A DNA stretch of 12,505 nt from DATJWY01 sp035500775. GTDB lineage: Bacteria > Pseudomonadota > Alphaproteobacteria > Acetobacterales > Acetobacteraceae. The stretch covers positions 1-12,505 of the forward strand of contig DATJWY010000292.1 in NCBI GenBank assembly GCA_035500775.1. The letters are read 5' to 3'. The notes under the pieces were generated by a model. It saw only the letters and a program-made list of their open reading frames with translations. It ran no database searches and was not told the origin of the DNA. Positions 6,923 to 12,505 of the stretch are shown here, piece after piece; the first letter of the stretch is position 1, and each line of letters opens with the position of its first letter. Both the position numbers and the translations under genes were made by a program.

Positions 6923-8818
6923 TCACTGGCTCCTCGTCCCATCCGGCCCCGGCTCGTCCGTGGAAGTGGCGACGCTCTGCCCTGGCGGCAGGGTGCGGTT
7001 GGCCGGATCGCGCGACAGCGTGTCCTGCATGATGTCCCGCGCCAGCGGCGCCGCCACGCCGGCACCGGCATTGCCATGCTCCACCACCACGGCCGCGGCG
7101 TAGCGCGGCGCGTCATAGGGGGCGAAGCAGACGAACAGCGCGTGCGGCCGGAATTCCCAGGGCAAGCGGGCGGAGTTGAAATTGCCATGCTCACGCTGCT
7201 CGCGGGAGACGCGGCGCACCTGGCTCGACCCGGTCTTGCCGGCGAGCTGCACCCCGGGCATCGAGAGGCGGGCATGCGGCGCGGTGCCTCCCGCCTCGTT
7301 CACCACCGCGAACATGCCGGCGCGCACCGCCTGCAACATATGCTCCGGGATGCCGAGTTCCGGCCATTCCGTCGGGTCGTTGCCCGGCTGCAAATCGCCG
7401 CCGATGGTGCGCGTCAGATGCGGCACCACGGCGCGGCCGGTGGCGATACGGGACACATAGGTCGCGAGTTGCAGCGGCGAAACCATGATGTAGCCCTGGC
7501 CGATGCCGCTCACGATGGTGTCACCGATATTCCAGACATGGCCATGTGCCTGGCGCCAGGCGCGGGTCGGGATCAGGCCGCGGCGGGCGCCGGGGAGATC
7601 GATATCGAGATCGACGCCGAGACCCAGGCGATTGGCCACGGCGGCGATGTCGTCGATGCCGGTGCGGCGGGCCACCTCGTAGAAGAACACGTCGCAACTG
7701 TTCTTGAGGCCGCCGCGCAGGTCGAGTGAGCCATGTCCGCCCTTGCGCCAGCAATGGAAGCGCGTGTCGCCGAGATCGATATAGCCGGGGCAGAAGACGC
7801 GATCGCCGGGGGTGAGCGTTCCCGCCTGCAACGCCGCGATGCCCACCGCCATCTTGAATGTGGAGCCGGGCGGATAGAGGCCGGCGGTCGCCTTGTTGAT
7901 CAGCGGCGTGCGGCGGTTATTCGTCCACTCAATCCATTGCGCCTGGGTCACGCCGGAATCGAACAGGCCGGGATCGAAGGAGGGATTGGTCGCCATGGCG
8001 AGCACCTCGCCGTTGCGGCAATCCATCACCACGGCGCTCGCGCTCTCGTCGCCGAGATGCGCGAGCACGGATTTCTGCAGATCGACATCGATCGTCAGGT
8101 TGATCTCGTCGCCCGGCGTGCCCTCCTGCCGGTCCAGCTCGCGGATCACCCGGCCGACGGCGTTGACCTCGAGCTGCACCTCGCCCGCCTCGCCGCGCAG
8201 ATCCTCCTCATGGAATTTCTCCACCCCGGCGCGGCCGATGCGGATTCCGGGCAGCGCCAGCACCGGGTCGTCGCCGACATCCTTCTCGCTCGGCGGCGCG
8301 ACATAGCCGACGACATGCGCCAGCGCCTCGGCGAAGGGATAGTGCCGCGTGGTGCCGACATCGACGATGATGCCCGGCAGATCCGGCGCGTTGACCTCGA
8401 TCCGCGCCATGTCCTCCCAGCTCAGGAACTCGCGCACCGTCACCGGAATGAAGCGGCGGCCATGGCGCAGCTCGCGCTCGATGCGGGCGCGCTCACGGTC
8501 GGCGAGCGGCACCAGGCGGGAGAAGGTGTCGAGGGTGAGGCCGACATCGGCGGTTTGCTCGGAAAGCAGCAAGGCGCGCCAGTTCAGCGTGTTGCCGGCG
8601 ACCACCGTGCCGAAGCGGTCGAGGATGCGGCCACGCGGCGGCGCGATCAGCCGGGCGCTGACGCGGTTGCTCTCGGCGAGGGTCGCGTATTTCTGCCCCT
8701 CGGCGACCTGGACGTGCCAGAGCCGCGCGCCGAGGGCGCCGAGCACGCCCACCTGGCCGGCCATGACCAGGAGGGCGCGGCGGGTGAACACGCCGGTGCG
8801 CTTGGCTTCCCGCTTCAT
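6923..8818 (-). CDS. mrdA: Penicillin-binding protein 2 (elongation-specific D,D-transpeptidase)
   Basis: PBP2 cross-links the new glycan made by RodA. It is a 631-residue protein with a short cytoplasmic N terminus, one membrane helix (about 14-30), a pedestal domain with the RGRILDRFG motif (62-70), and a C-terminal transpeptidase domain. Catalytic motifs are PPGSTFK (nucleophile Ser319, Lys322), SCD (374-376, the SxN-equivalent position) and KTG (528-530). GDTIVSGIGQGY (432-443) is also typical of the family. Cys343, Cys356, His362 and Cys375 surround the active site and could form a metal site. The start ATG 8818 lies 22 bases after the mreD stop, although I see no strong Shine-Dalgarno sequence. 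The C-terminal tail after about 600 is hydrophilic and variable. It is fourth in the mreB-mreC-mreD-mrdA-rodA series. Confidence 0.96.
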   Translation of the reverse strand: MKREAKRTGVFTRRALLVMAGQVGVLGALGARLWHVQVAEGQKYATLAESNRVSARLIAPPRGRILDRFGTVVAGNTLNWRALLLSEQTADVGLTLDTFSRLVPLADRERARIERELRHGRRFIPVTVREFLSWEDMARIEVNAPDLPGIIVDVGTTRHYPFAEALAHVVGYVAPPSEKDVGDDPVLALPGIRIGRAGVEKFHEEDLRGEAGEVQLEVNAVGRVIRELDRQEGTPGDEINLTIDVDLQKSVLAHLGDESASAVVMDCRNGEVLAMATNPSFDPGLFDSGVTQAQWIEWTNNRRTPLINKATAGLYPPGSTFKMAVGIAALQAGTLTPGDRVFCPGYIDLGDTRFHCWRKGGHGSLDLRGGLKNSCDVFFYEVARRTGIDDIAAVANRLGLGVDLDIDLPGARRGLIPTRAWRQAHGHVWNIGDTIVSGIGQGYIMVSPLQLATYVSRIATGRAVVPHLTRTIGGDLQPGNDPTEWPELGIPEHMLQAVRAGMFAVVNEAGGTAPHARLSMPGVQLAGKTGSSQVRRVSREQREHGNFNSARLPWEFRPHALFVCFAPYDAPRYAAAVVVEHGNAGAGVAAPLARDIMQDTLSRDPANRTLPPGQSVATSTDEPGPDGTRSQ

Positions 8819-8840
8819 CGGATCAGGAAAGGCGCGGCCA

Positions 8841-9389
8841 TCACGCCTGCTCCGGGGCGGCGACGCTGCGATGCGCGCGGGTGAGCAGCGTCGCGAAGCC
8901 GGGATAGAGGCCGCCCGCCAGCAGGAACTCGAAAATCGCCGGTCCGATCGGGAAGAGCCGCCAGGACAGCACCGAGGTCAGCCCCCATTCCAGCAGCGCC
9001 GCGCCGGCCGCGACCGCCAGGAACGCCATCCACACCAGCACGAAGCCTTGCCGCGCCAACTCCCGCCGCCAGCGCAGCGCGAGGCCCTGAACGATGAGCA
9101 AGGTCAGCACGGCGATCCCCGGCGGCGCCTGGCCGAGCAGGTCGGAGAGCAGGCCGAGCAGGAACACCATCGGCGCCGGCATGGCGGCGGGCCGGAACAG
9201 CGACCAGAAATATACGCTTGCCAGCACGCAGGCGGTTTGCAATTGCGGCTGTCCGGGCAGGCCGAGCGGCGCGGCGAGCACGAGCAGGAGCAACGTCGTC
9301 AGCCCGGCCGGAAAGCAGGCCCGCGACATCGCATCCAGTCGGCGCCACAGGCTCGGTCGGGGCCGGATGCCTGGGGTTCGATCCACCAC
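8841..9389 (-). CDS. mreD: Rod shape-determining protein MreD
   Basis: MreD is a small inner-membrane protein of the elongation complex that partners MreC. The 182-residue product has an arginine-rich cytoplasmic start (about 1-26), then roughly five hydrophobic segments, including LTTLLLLVLAAPLGLPG, MVFLLGLLSDLLGQAPPG and AFLAVAAGAALLEWGL. The LLGLLSDLLGQAPPGI stretch resembles the conserved MreD core. The family diverges strongly in sequence, so the identification leans on position between mreC and mrdA and on hydropathy. The start is one of two adjacent GTG codons (9389 or 9386); the first leaves 3 bases after the mreC stop. A different-frame reading over the same bases (8815-9396) is rejected because it lacks the membrane pattern. 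Confidence 0.88.
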   Translation of the reverse strand: MVDRTPGIRPRPSLWRRLDAMSRACFPAGLTTLLLLVLAAPLGLPGQPQLQTACVLASVYFWSLFRPAAMPAPMVFLLGLLSDLLGQAPPGIAVLTLLIVQGLALRWRRELARQGFVLVWMAFLAVAAGAALLEWGLTSVLSWRLFPIGPAIFEFLLAGGLYPGFATLLTRAHRSVAAPEQA

Positions 9390-9392
9390 GCT

Positions 9393-10280
9393 TCACCGCT
9401 TCCGGTCGGGATGTCCAGCCGGGATCACGGAGGGCGCGGAGCGCCAGGGGGCCTCGGGCGGCAGCACGCCATTCAGGCCGAAATCGAAGATCCGCACCAC
9501 CTCCAGCCGGCCGAGATGCGCGAGCGGCTGCACCTCCGGCAGCGACGAAGCGCCGTAATGCACCACCCCGACCGGCAGGCCGGCGGGGAAGGCATTGGCC
9601 TCGGCGCTGGTCACCACCCGCTCGCCCTCGGCGGGGTGCACCCCCTCCTGGAAATACAGCAGGCGCGGCCGCGCCGTGTTGTCGCCGGCGAGAATCGCCG
9701 GAGAGCGGCTGTGTTCCAGCACGACCGGGACGCGGCTGTTCATATCGGTGATCAGCAGCACGCGGGCGCTGCGCCCGCCGACCTCCGTCACCCGCCCGAC
9801 CAGCCCGTCGGCATCGAGGGCGATCTGCCCCTTGCGCACCGTGTGGTTGGGGCCGACCGAGAGCAGCACCGAGCGGGCATAGACCCCGCCGGCATCGGCG
9901 ACCACCCGGGCGGTAACGTAGGAGGGCGGGGGATCGGGAATCCAGTGCAGGTTGGCCTTGAGTTCGGCGTTCTCGGCATCAAGCGCGAGGGCCACGGAAT
10001 ACCAGCGCCGCAGCCGCTCATTCTCCTCCCGCAGCGCCGCATTCTCCGAACGCAGGGCGAAGAGGTCGCCAGCCCCGGCCATCGTGTCGCGCACCGTGGC
10101 GAGCGGGCCGCTGAACGCCCCATAGATCGGGGCAAGCGCGTCGGCGAGGCCGGTGCGGGCGCGCTCGGCAAGCGTCGTGTCCGCCTTGCCGAGCAGCATG
10201 ACGCCGAACGCTGTCGCGATCAGCACGGGCAAAGTCAACCGGGCCAGCGCCTGACGCGCCTGGATGGAGAGCCTGATCAC
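9393..10280 (-). CDS. mreC: Rod shape-determining protein MreC
   Basis: MreC is a membrane-anchored periplasmic protein that organises the elongation complex and activates PBP2. From GTG 10280 the protein has 295 residues. It has a short basic N terminus, one membrane helix (about 14-32), a coiled-coil stretch rich in Glu, Leu and Ala (about 72-110, with SENAALREENERLRR), and then the beta-rich domain with VVADAGGVYARSVLLSVG, DGLVGRVTEVG, VLLITDMNSRVPV and FPAGLPVGVV. All of these are characteristic of MreC. GTG 10280 is preferred to GTG 10289 because GGAAGG ends 9 bases before it, whereas it directly abuts the upstream GTG. The next gene, mreD, starts 3 bases after the stop. A 186-base gap separates mreC from mreB. 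Confidence 0.94.
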   Translation of the reverse strand: MIRLSIQARQALARLTLPVLIATAFGVMLLGKADTTLAERARTGLADALAPIYGAFSGPLATVRDTMAGAGDLFALRSENAALREENERLRRWYSVALALDAENAELKANLHWIPDPPPSYVTARVVADAGGVYARSVLLSVGPNHTVRKGQIALDADGLVGRVTEVGGRSARVLLITDMNSRVPVVLEHSRSPAILAGDNTARPRLLYFQEGVHPAEGERVVTSAEANAFPAGLPVGVVHYGASSLPEVQPLAHLGRLEVVRIFDFGLNGVLPPEAPWRSAPSVIPAGHPDRKR

Positions 10281-10289
10281 GGGCCGCAC

Positions 10290-10295
10290 CCTTCC
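10290..10295 (-). promoter_or_regulatory. Ribosome binding site that decides the mreC start
   Basis: On the minus strand GGAAGG occupies 10295-10290. It touches the GTG at 10289, which is too close for initiation, but is 9 bases from the in-frame GTG at 10280. That spacing supports the shorter MreC. Confidence 0.6.
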
Positions 10296-10440
10296 GTCAT
10301 CGCGTCGCCGCCACCCTGCTGCCCTTGCTGAAACGCGCCCCCGGCCATAGCCGCCGGCGCGCCCTCTTCATACCCTGGCACGACCATCGCCCCCAGAGCG
10401 ATTTCCATCCCGGCCGGGGCACGCACGCGGCGCGCGCCCC

Positions 10441-10466
10441 GATCTGCCGGCTCAGGTCCCGCCGGC

Positions 10467-10470
<4 letters not shown>
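10441..10470 (-). repeat. 15-base-period duplication giving mreB a tandem in-frame stop
   Basis: On the minus strand CTGAGCCGGC occurs at 10470-10461 and again at 10455-10446, 15 bases apart. Each copy contains TGA. The first TGA (10469-10467) ends mreB and the second (10454-10452) is in the same frame, so it acts as a back-up stop after five codons. Confidence 0.7.
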
Positions 10471-11510
<1,040 letters not shown>

Positions 11511-11870
11511 AGGCGAACCTTTCACCGTAGCGGCGGACGAATCCGGCCTCTGGAAACTGGCGGACAGGGGAAATGCGGCGGCGCTCGCGCGCTTTAGCGG
11601 GGGGGCTGCTCCGGGGCAAGGGCCGGAAGCGGACGGCGTTCTGGTCTCCCCGGGAAGATAGGGCAGCTCAGCCACCGGATCAAAGTGTCCCGACACATAC
11701 AACCGCCATATTCTCGCCCGGTAACCGCCCGGCTCCCAAGTGTTAATCCGCGGAAAGACGAGGGTAGCGTCGCCATGACATGAAAACTCAACACCTTCGC
11801 GACCCGTTCTGGCGCTGAACAAATCCGCGGCGGCGCAACAATACGCGCCAAGGAATTAAGGAGAGCGTCC
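11511..11870. other. Gene-free divergent control region between mreB and the rightward small genes
   Basis: This 360-base stretch has lower GC than the flanking genes in its right part and must carry the mreB promoter and long leader (minus strand), and probably a rightward promoter. I found no -35/-10 pair good enough to name on either strand. It contains a short inverted repeat GTGTC-CC-GACAC (11685-11696), possibly an operator, and two copies of ATCCGCGG (near 11746 and 11823). The reading frames that cross it have no recognisable content. Confidence 0.6.
11857..11863 (+). promoter_or_regulatory. Strong Shine-Dalgarno sequence before the 51-codon reading frame
   Basis: TAAGGAG lies exactly 7 bases before the ATG at 11871. 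This is the best Shine-Dalgarno match and spacing seen in the window, and is the main reason to take the small frame seriously. Confidence 0.55.
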
Positions 11871-12026
11871 ATGCCCCCCACACCGTGCCTGACTGCGCCT
11901 TGCGCCACCCACGTTCTCAACTATGAGGGTACTGGAGTGACGGGCGCTGCACATGTTAAAGTTTGTGCGGACGCCTTACTCGACGAAGGCGTCGGTACCG
12001 TCAGCGCCGCTGTGACGGCCCATTGA
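11871..12026 (+). CDS. Small hypothetical protein, 51 residues, unrecognised
   Basis: I do not recognise this product. The frame runs from ATG 11871 to TGA 12024-12026. The peptide has cysteines at 6, 11 and 32, a Thr/Pro/Cys-rich start (PPTPCLTAPCATH), then VLNYEGTGVTGAA and a more regular C-terminal half, HVKVCADALLDEGVG followed by TVSAAVTAH. No signal peptide or membrane helix is visible. For coding: the TAAGGAG site at ideal spacing and a compact, ordinary amino-acid composition. Against: third-position GC is only about 61% by hand count (31 of 51 codons), below that of the surrounding genes, and the length is short. It lies 46 bases upstream of the lipoprotein gene on the same strand, so the two may share a transcript. 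It could instead be a leader peptide or a chance frame within a 5' UTR. Confidence 0.4.
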   Translation: MPPTPCLTAPCATHVLNYEGTGVTGAAHVKVCADALLDEGVGTVSAAVTAH

Positions 12027-12072
12027 CCAGACCACGCGACTTGACGCGCGCGTGACCTCAGGAGACTCCTAA

Positions 12073-12381
12073 ATGATGCATAAAGCGGCTCTGCCGCTGG
12101 CCCTGACCGCCCTGCTCGGTCTTTCGGCCTGCACTAATCCCTATGATCCCGGACAGCGCGCCGTCGGCGGCGGTCTGCTCGGCGCCGGCACCGGCGCGGC
12201 GATCGGCGCCCTGGCCGGCGGCGGCCACGGCGCGGCGATCGGTGCCCTGGTCGGCGGCGGCGTCGGCGCCGTTGGCGGCGCGGTGACCACCCCGACTCCG
12301 CCGCCGCCGCGGCAATATTACTATCAGCAGCCCTCTTACCCGGCGCCGCCGCCCCCGCCGCCGCCGGGCTACGCCTACTGA
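12073..12381 (+). CDS. Small glycine-zipper lipoprotein with proline/tyrosine-rich tail
   Basis: The 102-residue product is predicted to be exported and lipid-anchored. Residues 1-19 form a signal peptide with a lipobox LSAC, making Cys20 the acylated first residue of the mature protein. Residues about 32-72 are a glycine zipper with repeated GAxxGAL-type steps (GGGLLGAGTGAAIGALAGG, then GAAIGALVGGG), as in YMGG-like and 17-kDa surface-antigen-type envelope proteins that insert in or associate with membranes. The C terminus has Pro runs, including seven in a row, with YYYQQ and GYAY. The start ATG 12073 follows AGGAG (12060-12064) by 8 bases; a second ATG is adjacent. The role is probably envelope structure or stress response, but this is inferred only from the class. 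No specific family name can be assigned safely. Confidence 0.82.
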   Translation: MMHKAALPLALTALLGLSACTNPYDPGQRAVGGGLLGAGTGAAIGALAGGGHGAAIGALVGGGVGAVGGAVTTPTPPPPRQYYYQQPSYPAPPPPPPPGYAY

Positions 12382-12421
12382 TCCGAGTCCCGGCACTGCC
12401 GGCTCCTTGATCGGGCGGCCG

Positions 12422-12461
12422 ACGACATCAGCCAGACCGGTTCCGGTCTGGCTGATGTCGT
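12422..12461. terminator. Perfect 19-bp inverted repeat downstream of the lipoprotein gene
   Basis: ACGACATCAGCCAGACCGG (12422-12440) and its exact complement (12443-12461) flank a central TT. In RNA the tip would open slightly, leaving a very stable hairpin. It begins 40 bases after the lipoprotein stop, a natural place for a terminator. No T-run follows on the plus strand (next bases TACCAACGG) and none is clear on the minus strand, so a classical intrinsic terminator is not proven. The remaining bases to 12505 show no gene that I can recognise. Confidence 0.5.
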
Positions 12462-12505
12462 ACCAACGGCAGTATTGATTGACCTGTTCAGTGAAGCAGC
12501 GGGGC

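Noticed and set aside
8349..10331. Plus-strand open frame of 660 codons over mrdA, mreD and mreC
   Set aside because: It spans three well-supported genes on the opposite strand and gives low-complexity Arg/His/Gln/Pro sequence. The frames at 4770-5768, 5446-6828 and 7733-8884 are rejected for the same reason.
11685..11696. GTGTC-CC-GACAC as an operator
   Set aside because: Only 5-bp arms and no second copy nearby; too short to name a regulator.
11511..11822. 104-codon N-terminal extension of mreB
   Set aside because: A good ribosome binding site precedes ATG 11510, the protein from there has the standard MreB length and membrane-helix start, and the extension has no MreB-like sequence.
11594..11920. 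108-codon minus-strand frame in the mreB upstream region
   Set aside because: No recognisable domain or convincing ribosome binding site; it lies across the expected mreB promoter and leader.

Overview
The window looks like chromosomal DNA of a very GC-rich, rod-forming alphaproteobacterium. Acetobacteraceae/Rhodospirillales is the best guess, from the intact mreB-mreC-mreD-mrdA-rodA order, the GC-saturated codon use, and an intergenic hairpin repeat of a type I recall from that group. This placement is inference, not proof.

Positions 1-4054 (+ strand) hold part of a cobalamin (vitamin B12) gene cluster. The order is cobA (5' end outside the window; uroporphyrinogen-III C-methyltransferase), cobB (a,c-diamide synthase, overlapping cobA by GTGA), a 140-base gap, cobT (lower-ligand phosphoribosyltransferase), then cobS (cobalamin synthase, 3 bases later). 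The first two genes serve entry to the corrin ring and its first amidations. The last two attach the dimethylbenzimidazole nucleotide loop.

Positions 4083-11510 (- strand, read right to left) hold the cell-elongation cluster: mreB, a 186-base gap, mreC, mreD, mrdA (PBP2), a 172-base gap with a double-hairpin repeat, then rodA. MreB is the cytoskeletal filament, MreC and MreD are the membrane scaffold, RodA is the glycan polymerase, and PBP2 is its transpeptidase partner. After rodA, on the same strand, lies a membrane glycosyltransferase of the ArnT/PMT (GT-C) type. Its base composition is clearly less GC-rich than its neighbours, so it is probably a later arrival. It runs tail to tail with cobS, and a small inverted repeat overlaps both stop codons.

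Positions 11511-12505 hold the divergent control region of mreB, an unrecognised 51-codon reading frame with a very good ribosome binding site, a small glycine-zipper lipoprotein gene, and a perfect 19-bp-arm inverted repeat near the end of the window. I found no tRNA, rRNA, CRISPR array, transposase or cobalamin riboswitch. I see no convincing new multi-gene system. The points most worth checking are the small reading frame at 11871-12026, the long palindrome at 12422-12461, the Cys/His set in PBP2 that could bind zinc, and the low-GC glycosyltransferase joined to the elongation operon.
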